Shown here one piece after another: positions 1-6,093 of a stretch of DNA of 8,255 nt. Made by a program: the position numbers and the translations under genes. Positions within the stretch are counted from its first letter, which is position 1, and every line of letters begins with the position of its first letter. The notes under the pieces were generated by a model. It made no database searches. It saw only the letters and a list, made by a program, of their open reading frames with translations, and had not been told where the DNA came from. The stretch comes from Acidimicrobiales bacterium (lineage in GTDB: Bacteria > Actinomycetota > Acidimicrobiia > Acidimicrobiales > Bog-793), in contig JASHRK010000156.1 of the NCBI GenBank assembly GCA_030037405.1, forward strand, positions 1-8,255, read 5' to 3'.

Positions 1-911
1 CCGAACCACTGCTCTCGCCACGGGAACAGGTACCGGTCGGTCACGGCGTTGAGGGTCCGTCGCGCCTCTCTGAAGTGGTCTGCCATGTGGCTCACGACAG
101 CGAGCGGGGCAGTGACCGGCGTCCCGACTGCCTTTGCCGAGGACACCGCCGCCCGGTACCAGCGGGCGCCGAGCAGCTCGAGGAGCGGCTGCGCACCGAG
201 ATCGAGGGCTCTGTCCCGCCGGACGCCGGAGAGACGCAGGAGACGGTCGGTGGCCGCCCCGTTGCTCAGCACCGGCGGCGCGTCGGGAAAGACGCCGAGA
301 AGAAACAGGGCGACGTCGCCAAGCCGCCGGTAGATCCCGGGACGTTCGCTCGCCTCCACGACCTCGAGCAGCTCGGCGAGACGTGCCGGGTCGAGCTCGC
401 TGTAGCGGCGCCGGCGCCACCCTCTGGCCGTGCGGGTCCAGGTGACGCCGCTCGCCACCCGCGTGTAGGAGGCGAGCAGCTCGACGAGGAAGTAGCGGCG
501 CTCCTGCTCGGACAAGAGCACCCTCAGCTCCGCTACGTCGAACACTGGGATGCGTGTCCTGGGAGCCCATCGCTCCTCGACGAAGGTTGCCTTCTCAAGC
601 ATGGCGGCGGTGCGGTGGACGGCTGTGGCGAAGGCAAGGAAGGGAGAGACGCCGACGGACACTCCACCCCCGTGTCCCGCCCGCGGGAAGGACCCGCCGG
701 TGCTGTGGCGACCGGTGGTATCGACGGGGCTGGCGGGGCCGGCGGGGCTGGCGGGGCTGGCGGGATCGGTGCCCTGAGGGCCGAACATCAACGTCTCGAG
801 CGCCGGCGACTCCAGCGCCTGGAGGAGCGGAACGTCGCCGGCAACCGATCGCAGCAGCTCTCGGTCGGCGTCGCTCAGGTGCTGGCGGTAAAGAAACTCG
901 ACGTCGAACAT
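1..911 (-). CDS. Conserved-looking hypothetical protein, 3' end beyond window
   Basis: The frame is open from an ATG (complement of 909-911) to the left edge, giving 303 residues and no stop. I do not recognise a named family. It is predicted soluble, with no signal peptide or membrane segment, and mostly helical. Residues 1-45 form an N-terminal part; residues 46-90 are a low-complexity Pro/Ala/Ser/Gly linker; residues 91-303 form the main part. Features that look like conserved positions include a basic stretch GWRRRRYSELDP (164-175), RPGIYRRLGDVALFLLGVFP (190-209), GARWYR (248-253) and DRYLFPWR (292-299). Amino-acid composition and codon bias fit a real gene better than the antisense plus-strand frame. 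The ATG has no clear Shine-Dalgarno; an in-frame TTG lies 12 nt upstream. It starts 52 nt after the GH12 stop on the same strand, so co-transcription is possible, but composition differs sharply. Coding status is fairly sure; function is unknown. Confidence 0.8.
   Translation of the reverse strand, partial: MFDVEFLYRQHLSDADRELLRSVAGDVPLLQALESPALETLMFGPQGTDPASPASPAGPASPVDTTGRHSTGGSFPRAGHGGGVSVGVSPFLAFATAVHRTAAMLEKATFVEERWAPRTRIPVFDVAELRVLLSEQERRYFLVELLASYTRVASGVTWTRTARGWRRRRYSELDPARLAELLEVVEASERPGIYRRLGDVALFLLGVFPDAPPVLSNGAATDRLLRLSGVRRDRALDLGAQPLLELLGARWYRAAVSSAKAVGTPVTAPLAVVSHMADHFREARRTLNAVTDRYLFPWREQWF
726..761. repeat. Four tandem copies of a 9-bp GC-rich unit
   Basis: The unit GGGGCTGGC occurs four times head to tail, with one T-to-C change in the second copy. 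It lies in the linker of the hypothetical protein and, on the minus strand, encodes a Pro-Ala-Ser / Pro-Ala-Gly run around residues 50-62. Because the period is a multiple of three, gain or loss of a copy keeps the frame. This is likely a slippage-prone linker rather than an independent element. Confidence 0.8.
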
Positions 912-963
912 GCCGGACTTCAAGCGTACGTGTGGCCTCTGGCGGGCGCCGGCTGACCGTACG

Positions 964-1806
964 TTATTTGTCCCACTTCGCAGTGACAGAGAAATTAGTG
1001 AAAGAGAAATCAGCTGGTTTGCTGTTTGTCGACACGATCTCAACCCCGTACTCTATTGCGTCAAGTACCGAGCTGGAGCGGATCCAATGCTGCGACATGA
1101 TGTATCGGTAAAAGCTCAGGATGTTCAACGTGCCAGAGGTAAAGTTCTTCGTTGCCACGAAAGCGATGTAGCTGTTTCCACTGGCCCATAAGTCGTAGGT
1201 CCGTTTTCCGATCGTCACGGCACCGCGAAAGTCTGGGCCCGGAACTTGGTGGAAGTTCTCTGTCCAGATCATGACCTCAGTTGAGCTGCTGGTGGCTTCT
1301 CCGTTGATCCACATGTCGTAGGCATCCTCGTAGATGCCGACATGGGGATCCGTCTCTGCGAACGTGCTCGTGATCTTGCTGAACGATCGGATGGGTACCG
1401 AGTGAAAGTTCGCCTGGATGTCCGGGTACGTCTTGACGGCACCATTCCCAGAGTCGTTGTTCGCCGTAGCTATGACATGCCAGTCATCGCTGCTACATGC
1501 GTAAAGCGTCTGCTTGACGTCGTAGCCGGAGGCATTCCACATGTTGTTGTAGATGTAATACCTCCCGAACGTGCGCCCACCGAAGGCTTTCGAAGTGACG
1601 AAGGGGTGTTTGCATCCCGTCGCGGCGGTGGCAGCGGTGGCTGGCGCCGCCAGCTGCAATCCCCATGCACTTATCACGAGGACCGCGGAGAGCGCGAGCA
1701 GGCGTCTCCCCCCAGACGGGACGGATGGCCTGCGGGCTATCGTTGGCCGGTGCCGGAGCACTTGCAGTGTCGTGCAGTTCATGACCCGTGTACCTACCCA
1801 AGACAC
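964..1806 (-). CDS. Secreted glycoside hydrolase family 12-like protein (endoglucanase/xyloglucanase type)
   Basis: The 280-residue protein has a signal peptide (basic residues 18-35, hydrophobic 36-54, Ala-Thr-Ala cleavage sites near 58-61). The mature part of about 220 residues matches the usual length of a GH12 beta-jelly-roll. GH12 hallmarks seen are YIYNNMWN (84-91), STEVMIW (175-181) with the expected nucleophile Glu177, and EYGVEIVST (252-260) with the expected acid/base Glu256. Cys65 and Cys104 could form a disulfide. The family cleaves beta-1,4-glucans such as cellulose or xyloglucan by a retaining mechanism outside the cell; the substrate here is inferred. The start shown is GTG without a good Shine-Dalgarno; the in-frame ATG at 1782 sits behind GGTAGG and is an equally good or better start. 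GC is about 48% over 961-1200, well below the neighbours, suggesting transfer. A 151-nt gap separates it from the divergent hydrolase gene. Confidence 0.82.
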   Translation of the reverse strand: MSWVGTRVMNCTTLQVLRHRPTIARRPSVPSGGRRLLALSAVLVISAWGLQLAAPATAATAATGCKHPFVTSKAFGGRTFGRYYIYNNMWNASGYDVKQTLYACSSDDWHVIATANNDSGNGAVKTYPDIQANFHSVPIRSFSKITSTFAETDPHVGIYEDAYDMWINGEATSSSTEVMIWTENFHQVPGPDFRGAVTIGKRTYDLWASGNSYIAFVATKNFTSGTLNILSFYRYIMSQHWIRSSSVLDAIEYGVEIVSTNSKPADFSFTNFSVTAKWDK

Positions 1807-1957
1807 AGTGGGGAGATGCTGACGACAATCTCCTGCCGGACGGCGTCACCTTAGCCGCGGACTTGGGAGGTAGCGGGGACCGTCAGGCCGCGAGCGGGAG
1901 GCCGGTCGCGGCGGATCGGGGTTTCGATCACACCCGTCCAAGTGAAAGGGGTTAGAG

Positions 1958-2548
1958 ATGGCCGAAGTCGTGCTGTTCCATCACGTCAGGGGACTCACCG
2001 ATGGGGTGCGCGCCTTTGCCGACGAGCTGAGCTCCGGTGGGCACATAGTGCACACGCCGGATCTGTTCGAGGGCGAGCGACCGGCGAGCATCGACGAGGG
2101 CATCGCCCTCGCGCAGGCAATCGGGGATGACGCACTGAGCGAGCGCGCGGACCGGGCTGTCGCGGGTCTTCGGGATGGCGTCGTCTACGGAGGTGTCTCC
2201 CTCGGTGTCGCGACGGCGCAACGCCTCGCCCAGACGAGACCCGGAGCGCGGGGAGCGCTGCTCTACGAGGCGTGCCTTCCGATAAGCGGCGAGTGGGCCA
2301 TCGGACCGTGGCCGGAGGGCGTCGCGGTGCAGATCCATGGCATGGACAAGGACCCGTTCTTCGCACTGGAGGGTGACATCGACGCTGCTCGCGAGCTGGT
2401 AGGGACCGTCGGAGCCGAGCTGGCCGAACTCTTCGTCTACCCGGGCGACAGTCATCTGTTCACCGACAGCTCCCTTCCCTCCTACGACGCCGGAGCGACC
2501 GCCCTCGTCCTGCGACGATCACGGGAGCTCCTCGACCGCCTCGGCTAG
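1958..2548 (+). CDS. Dienelactone hydrolase family protein (alpha/beta hydrolase)
   Basis: This 196-residue protein has the compact alpha/beta-hydrolase plan of the dienelactone hydrolase family. The N-terminal strand (AEVVLFHHVRG) is followed by HTPDLFEGERP (32-42), where Glu38 matches the family's active-site Glu. The nucleophile elbow is GGVSLG (78-83) with Ser81 in place of the Cys of classical dienelactone hydrolases. The acid is Asp130 or Asp132 (GMDKDPFF) and the base is His166 (YPGDSHLF). The protein is cytosolic and without a signal peptide. It probably hydrolyses an ester or lactone; the substrate cannot be told. The ATG follows AAAGGGG (1945-1951) with a 6-nt spacer. The next gene downstream on the same strand, a DUF427 protein, starts 67 nt after the stop, so a two-gene transcript is plausible. 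Confidence 0.88.
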   Translation: MAEVVLFHHVRGLTDGVRAFADELSSGGHIVHTPDLFEGERPASIDEGIALAQAIGDDALSERADRAVAGLRDGVVYGGVSLGVATAQRLAQTRPGARGALLYEACLPISGEWAIGPWPEGVAVQIHGMDKDPFFALEGDIDAARELVGTVGAELAELFVYPGDSHLFTDSSLPSYDAGATALVLRRSRELLDRLG

Positions 2549-2600
2549 CGGTTCGGTTGTACCCTTGCCCAGGTACGCATCCGACGACCGAGCGGATCCT

Positions 2601-2607
2601 GCAGGAG
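2601..2607 (+). promoter_or_regulatory. Ribosome binding site deciding the start of the first DUF427 gene
   Basis: GCAGGAG lies 8 nt before the ATG at 2616. The frame is open upstream to a TTG at 2565, but that codon has no comparable site and adds 17 residues that do not look like part of the domain. The ATG is therefore preferred. Confidence 0.7.
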
Positions 2608-2615
2608 TGAGAGAC

Positions 2616-3458
2616 ATGTCATCGTCCACCGCCTCCGCCGTTACCCCTACCGACGAGCTCTCCCGCCGTCATCCCGTCCCGCCCGGGGACTTCACTTTCG
2701 AGCCGAGCCAGCGCCACGTGCGCGGAGTGATAGGCGGCATCGACCTCGTGGACAGCTACGCACCGGTGCTCGTGTGGGAACCGGGTCAGGCGGTGCCCGG
2801 GTACGTCTTCCCGCGCACCGACATCCGTGCCGACCTGCTAACTCCAGCCCAAGGGGCGCCGTCGCACGGACGCCATCCGAGGACCAGCCGGTGGTACGAC
2901 GTGGAGGCAAACGGCAACCGCTATCCGAGCCTCGTGTTCCAGTACGAGGTTGCCGGCCTAGAGGACTTCCTCGCCGTCGACTGGTTCCGCCGGGAGGAGC
3001 CCGGCGTCGAGCACTGGTACGAGGAGGACGAGGAGATCTTCCGCCACCCGCGTGACCCGTACAAGCGTGTCGATCCCATTCGCAGCTCACGCCACGTGGA
3101 GGTCTACGTAGACGGAGTCAAGATCGCCGACACGCACCGGCCTGTGCTCTTGTTCGAGACGCGCCTACCCATCCGCTACTACGTCCCTCCCGAGGACGTG
3201 GACTTCACCCACCTCGAGGAGACCGACCTCGTCAGCACCTGCCCGTACAAGGGAAACGCCCGTTACTGGTCAGTCAAGACCGGCGAGAGGGTGCGCGAGA
3301 ACATCGTCTGGTCCTACCCGTCGCCGATCACCGCCGCGACGCCGATCAAAGATCATCTCGCCCTCTACAACGAGGTCGTGGACATCGTCGTCGACGGCGT
3401 TCCCCTTGCCCGCCCGGAGAGCGAGTTCAGCGCCACCCTGGCGGCGCGCAAGGCCTAG
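2616..3458 (+). CDS. Double DUF427-domain protein (copy 1)
   Basis: The 280-residue protein carries two related DUF427 (PF04248) units. The N-terminal one (about 30-120) has the VDSYAPVLVWEPG...GYVFPRTDIRADLL pattern but lacks the CPYKG signature, having SRWYDV (91-96) at the corresponding place. A charged linker PGVEHWYEEDEE (129-140) leads to the C-terminal unit (about 158-262). That unit is complete: ADTHRPVLLFE, RYYVPPEDVDF, CPYKG (209-213), YWSV (217-220) and YNEVVDIVVDG (251-261). DUF427 is a small beta-rich domain of unknown biochemical role, so no reaction is assigned. There is no signal peptide. It ends on a TAG overlapping the TAG of the opposite paralogue. Nucleotide identity to that paralogue is patchy and extreme over 3124-3226. 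It probably shares a transcript with the dienelactone-type hydrolase upstream. Confidence 0.9.
   Translation: MSSSTASAVTPTDELSRRHPVPPGDFTFEPSQRHVRGVIGGIDLVDSYAPVLVWEPGQAVPGYVFPRTDIRADLLTPAQGAPSHGRHPRTSRWYDVEANGNRYPSLVFQYEVAGLEDFLAVDWFRREEPGVEHWYEEDEEIFRHPRDPYKRVDPIRSSRHVEVYVDGVKIADTHRPVLLFETRLPIRYYVPPEDVDFTHLEETDLVSTCPYKGNARYWSVKTGERVRENIVWSYPSPITAATPIKDHLALYNEVVDIVVDGVPLARPESEFSATLAARKA
3124..3226 (+). repeat. Left arm of a 103-bp inverted repeat inside the DUF427 pair
   Basis: 3124-3160 (37 nt) and 3172-3226 (55 nt) are exact reverse complements of 3822-3858 and 3756-3810. The 11 nt between them differ at 6 positions, giving 97 matches in 103. The arm encodes ADTHRPVLLFET through LEETD of the C-terminal DUF427 unit. 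Confidence 0.9.
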
Positions 3459-4372
3459 CTTCCCGAGGTCCCTCGAGCCGCTCGAGCCACCACGGCCGGG
3501 TCCCCCGTGGGTGGGACGCCGGTCGTGTCGGGCGTATCGTTGGCGAGGCGCTCGTTGAAGTGCGTCTTCGGCCGCTCGAGCACGATCCCGTCCACCGTGA
3601 TGTCGACGACCTCGTTATAGAAGGCGATGCGATCCTTGATCAGGCCGACGGCGTCAATGGGGTCTCGGTACGACCACACGACGTTCTTCCCCAGGGGAGC
3701 GTCGCTGACGCTCCAGTAGCTCGCAATCCCCTTGTAGGGACAGCGCGTGAGGAGATCGGTCTCCTCGAGGTGGGTGAAGTCCACGTCCTCGGGAGGGACG
3801 TAGTAGCGGACCGGCAGCCAGGTCTCGAACAAGAGCACAGGCCGGTGCGTGTCGGCGAGCTTGCGGCCGTCGAGGGAGACCTCGACATGGCGGCGCGAGG
3901 CAATGGCGTCGACGCGCTTGTGCGGGTCGCGAGGATGGACCCACACCTCTTCCTCCTCCTCGTACCAGTGCTCGACGCCAGGCTCCTTGCGCCCGAACCA
4001 ATCGAGGCCCACGTAACCGGCCAAAGGTCCCTCGTCGTAACGCCAGGCCAACCGTTCCAGGCTGTGACCGTCGACCTCGACGTCGTACCAACGCGACGCA
4101 AGGAGACGCCGCCGTGTCGACGGTTCGGCGGCCGGGACGAAGAGATCCGTGCGGACGTCCTCCGCCGGGAACACGTACGTCCCTACGGGGGTGCCGCTCT
4201 CCCAGAGAAGCAGCGCCCGCTTGCTGTCGACGACGAACGTGCTCCCGACCTTGGCGCGGACCCAGCGCTCGGTCGGCTCGAAGGTGACCCCGTCGGGGCG
4301 GTCTCCGTACGCGCTTCCACGCCTGTAGACGCGCACGCCACGTTCCCCCTTGAAGACTTCCACTTCCCCCAT
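3455..4372 (-). CDS. Double DUF427-domain protein (copy 2)
   Basis: This 305-residue paralogue of the facing gene has the same two-unit DUF427 plan: a degenerate N-terminal unit (about 30-125, VDSKRALLLWESG, TYVFPAEDVRTDLF, SRWYDV 93-98), a linker PGVEHWYEEEEEVWVHPRDP (131-150) and a complete C-terminal unit (about 160-262, CPYKG 211-215, YWSV 219-222, FYNEVVDITVDG 251-262). It differs by about 20 extra N-terminal residues (MGEVEVFKGERGVRVYRRGS) and a low-complexity Thr/Pro/Gly/Ala tail from about 278. The ATG follows GAGAGGGGTGGAG, a purine-rich Shine-Dalgarno region. The biochemical role of DUF427 is unknown. The two paralogues are convergent and share the bases CTAG at their stops. This gene is divergent from the SRPBCC gene. 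Keeping both copies next to each other suggests duplication by inversion, or two subunits of one function. Confidence 0.9.
   Translation of the reverse strand: MGEVEVFKGERGVRVYRRGSAYGDRPDGVTFEPTERWVRAKVGSTFVVDSKRALLLWESGTPVGTYVFPAEDVRTDLFVPAAEPSTRRRLLASRWYDVEVDGHSLERLAWRYDEGPLAGYVGLDWFGRKEPGVEHWYEEEEEVWVHPRDPHKRVDAIASRRHVEVSLDGRKLADTHRPVLLFETWLPVRYYVPPEDVDFTHLEETDLLTRCPYKGIASYWSVSDAPLGKNVVWSYRDPIDAVGLIKDRIAFYNEVVDITVDGIVLERPKTHFNERLANDTPDTTGVPPTGDPAVVARAARGTSGS
3756..3858 (-). repeat. Right arm of a 103-bp inverted repeat inside the DUF427 pair
   Basis: This is the partner of 3124-3226, inside the opposite-strand paralogue. The arms are separated by 529 nt, with the shared stop codons in between. 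Synonymous positions match within the arms but diverge just outside: the codons for CPYKG and YWSV, and for RHVEV, differ between copies. Confidence 0.9.
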
Positions 4373-4456
4373 GGGGCTCCACCCCTCTCAAAGTGATGGG
4401 ACGCATCCTCTTCCGGTAGAAGCGTACCGGCGCGAGACGGCGAGGAGACCTTGTGA

Positions 4457-4517
4457 GCCGGACCGAAGCAAGCCTCCGAGCCGGGCGTCGTTCCGCCTCG
4501 GTCCGCCTCGGTCCGGC
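4457..4517. repeat. 10-bp inverted repeat in the divergent gap before the SRPBCC gene
   Basis: GCCGGACCGA (4457-4466) and its exact reverse complement TCGGTCCGGC (4508-4517) flank 41 nt. The right half overlaps a tandem TCCGCCTCGG pair (4492-4501, 4502-4511). It lies in the 186-nt gap between the divergent DUF427 copy 2 and SRPBCC genes, so it could be an operator or a chance GC-rich palindrome. I see no confident promoter boxes here. Confidence 0.35.
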
Positions 4518-4558
4518 ACGCGCTCGAAGAGCCTCCGGCTTGGTGATTGGATGTAGGC

Positions 4559-5017
4559 ATGACGGGCGAGATTGACGACGGGCGCGTCGTGAGCGCGACT
4601 CGTGAGATCGCGGCTGGTGCCGAGCGCATCTTCGAGCTGATTGCGGACCCGGCTGAGCAGCCCCGCTGGGACGCCAACGACAACCTGGCGACGGCTGCCG
4701 GTGGGCAGCGCGTTCGGTCTGTCGGCGACGTTTTCCTGATGACGATCACCACGGGCGGGGTCCGGGAGAACCATGTGGTCGAGTTCGAGGAGGGACGGCG
4801 GATCGCTTGGAGACCGGCAGAGCCGGGCAACGAACCTCCAGGGCACCTCTGGGCGTGGACACTCGAGCCGATCGAGTCGTCCCGGACGCGGGTCACTCAT
4901 ACCTATGACTGGACTCAGCTGACCGACGAGGGGCGTTTCGGTCGTGCACGGGCGACCACGGTCGACAAGCTCCGGGCCTCGCTCGACCGGCTCGCCGCCA
5001 TCGCCGAGCGCGACTGA
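4559..5017 (+). CDS. SRPBCC (polyketide cyclase/START-like) family protein
   Basis: The 152-residue protein fits the SRPBCC helix-grip fold in length and pattern. It opens with a strand (VSATREIAAG), then the hallmark helix and turn AERIFELIADPAEQPRWD (21-38). Central strands follow, VGDVFLMTI (55-63) and RENHVVEFEEGRRIAWRP (69-86), then paired strands HLWAWTLEPIESSRTRVTHTYDW (97-119), and a long C-terminal helix (about 128-150). Members bind hydrophobic ligands in a deep cavity; the ligand here cannot be read from sequence. There is no signal peptide. I chose the ATG at 4559; an in-frame TTG at 4547 adds four residues. Neither has a strong Shine-Dalgarno, so initiation may be weak or leaderless. 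It faces the methyltransferase gene across two hairpins. Confidence 0.85.
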   Translation: MTGEIDDGRVVSATREIAAGAERIFELIADPAEQPRWDANDNLATAAGGQRVRSVGDVFLMTITTGGVRENHVVEFEEGRRIAWRPAEPGNEPPGHLWAWTLEPIESSRTRVTHTYDWTQLTDEGRFGRARATTVDKLRASLDRLAAIAERD

Positions 5018-5021
5018 ACTC

Positions 5022-5042
5022 GACCAGGCCGACCGTCTGGTC
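5022..5042 (+). terminator. Candidate hairpin 1 between convergent genes
   Basis: GACCAG and CTGGTC form a perfect 6-bp stem around a 9-nt loop, 4 nt after the SRPBCC stop. There is no T-run, so this would be a non-canonical, actinobacterial-style terminator. The symmetric stem could serve either strand. Confidence 0.45.
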
Positions 5043-5047
5043 AGCAT

Positions 5048-5068
5048 CCCGTGGACGACCTTCACGGG
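5048..5068. terminator. Candidate hairpin 2 between convergent genes
   Basis: CCCGTG and CACGGG form a perfect 6-bp stem around a 9-nt loop, 5 nt after hairpin 1. It has the same 6-9-6 geometry and no T-run. It lies 30 nt beyond the methyltransferase stop and could end transcription from either side. Confidence 0.4.
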
Positions 5069-5098
5069 TCAGATCGGGCCGCGCCCCCCGCCTCCGCT

Positions 5099-6016
5099 TC
5101 ATCGCGTCATGACCAGGCAGGCGACCGCAGTTCCCTTCCGGTCGACAGCCGTGGCGAGGTCTAACTGAAAGCCATGTGCCCGCCCAGCCTCGGTCAGGCC
5201 TTCCAGCTGGTCGGCCGCTACGAGGAGACTCGCACGTCCGCCTGGCCGAAGGACCCTCGCCATCTCGCCGATGGAGGCCGACACGTCATGCTTGGCCGAG
5301 CGGTGGTAGGGCGGTTCCGTCGCCACGGCGTCGACCGAGCGGGGTCGGAGAGGGAGGGCCGTCGCGTCCGCCACGAGGTGCTGTGCTCCGAAGGCGGCAA
5401 GGCCGAATCGCAGCGAGGGGTCCGAGTCCAGGCTGACGGTCGACCAGCCGGCCCGGACAGCCTCGAGCACGACGCCGCCGGCGCCGGCGTAGGGATCGAG
5501 GAGGACTCCCCGGTTCGGTGCGTGCACCAGGTTGACGAGAAGGCGGGCATCGACCACGGGCAGGGCACGGTGCTCGAGGACACGACCCCCGCCCCTGTAG
5601 CCGACCACGGGGCGCACCATCCCGTCGCCGCACTGGAGAAGGAAGGTCCGTCGATCCGGGGCGTCCTCGCGCAGCAGGGGATCCGGCTCGGAATAGACCG
5701 AGCGCAGAGCGACGGCGCGCCGGCGCCAACGGGTCAGGCGGACTGGCCTCTCAGGGTGCTCGTCTCCCGGAGACTCGACGATGTCGACAGCCTCGGAGTA
5801 GCCGAGGCGACACAGGCGGGCGGCCGCGGTGGCCTTGTGCTCGGCCGGGAGGGACACCCAGGCGACCCCTCGCGTCTCTGCCAGGGGACCGCCGTTGGCC
5901 GGCTGCGCGTCCAAGTCCCGCAGCAGAGCGACGACCTCGGCGACGGCAAGCTCCCTCGCCTTGAGCCGTGCCGCCCGCAGATGAAGCACGAGCGTCTCGG
6001 GCTCATCGGGCGTCAT
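5099..6016 (-). CDS. Class I SAM-dependent methyltransferase, likely UPF0020/Trm-G10-like nucleic-acid type
   Basis: Counting 305 residues from the ATG at 6016, the C-terminal half is a Rossmann methyltransferase. Motif I is LLDPYAGAGG (172-181), the acidic end of strand 2 is VSLDSDP (194-200), the motif II region is ADATALPLR (216-224), motif IV is TEPPYH (233-238), and RVLRPGG (254-260) follows. The DPxxGxGG plus PPY combination is typical of enzymes methylating exocyclic amino groups of RNA or DNA bases, such as the Trm11/Trm-G10 and UPF0020 families. The N-terminal half (1-150) is helical and not recognised; I cannot see a THUMP domain with confidence. Motif IV has Glu where Asp/Asn/Ser is usual. 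The frame extends 32 residues further up to an ATG at 6112, but that stretch looks like control region. Oddly, the perfect AAGGAGGT site is 21 nt before the chosen ATG. The substrate is not assignable. Confidence 0.8.
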   Translation of the reverse strand: MTPDEPETLVLHLRAARLKARELAVAEVVALLRDLDAQPANGGPLAETRGVAWVSLPAEHKATAAARLCRLGYSEAVDIVESPGDEHPERPVRLTRWRRRAVALRSVYSEPDPLLREDAPDRRTFLLQCGDGMVRPVVGYRGGGRVLEHRALPVVDARLLVNLVHAPNRGVLLDPYAGAGGVVLEAVRAGWSTVSLDSDPSLRFGLAAFGAQHLVADATALPLRPRSVDAVATEPPYHRSAKHDVSASIGEMARVLRPGGRASLLVAADQLEGLTEAGRAHGFQLDLATAVDRKGTAVACLVMTR

Positions 6017-6037
6017 CGGAGACGTTCGGACTGGTCC

Positions 6038-6045
6038 ACCTCCTT
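6038..6045 (-). promoter_or_regulatory. Strong but displaced Shine-Dalgarno upstream of the methyltransferase
   Basis: AAGGAGGT on the minus strand is a perfect anti-16S match, but the first ATG in frame is 21 nt downstream. No ATG, GTG or TTG falls at normal spacing; a GTG overlaps the site itself and opens an 8-codon frame that ends in TGA overlapping the methyltransferase ATG (ATGA). It may act in translational coupling, or the true start may be non-canonical. Confidence 0.5.
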
Positions 6046-6057
6046 CGCCGGATAGGC

Positions 6058-6093
6058 GGTAACAAAGGGGTAACAGCGTTGCCGGCTTGTTAC
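6058..6093. promoter_or_regulatory. Candidate operator with spaced GGTAACA repeats in a divergent promoter region
   Basis: GGTAACA occurs at 6058-6064 and again at 6069-6075, an 11-bp period that places both on the same face of the helix. TTGTTAC at 6087-6093 is an exact inverted match to GTAACAA (6059-6065). The region lies between divergently read methyltransferase and lipoprotein genes. Eleven-bp direct repeats are the usual site form of OmpR/PhoB-type response regulators; assignment to such a regulator is inference. I find no confident -35/-10 pair. Confidence 0.45.

Noticed and set aside
726..761. Tandem repeats as a possible CRISPR or regulatory array
   Set aside because: The units are 9 bp, contiguous, without spacers and in frame with a coding linker.
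75..956. Long plus-strand open frame opposite the hypothetical protein
   Set aside because: Its product is low-complexity, Gly/Ala/Arg-rich and without plausible motifs; the minus-strand frame gives a far better protein. It is an antisense shadow of high-GC coding.
5174..6055. Long plus-strand open frame opposite the methyltransferase
   Set aside because: The minus strand contains clear methyltransferase motifs; this frame has none.
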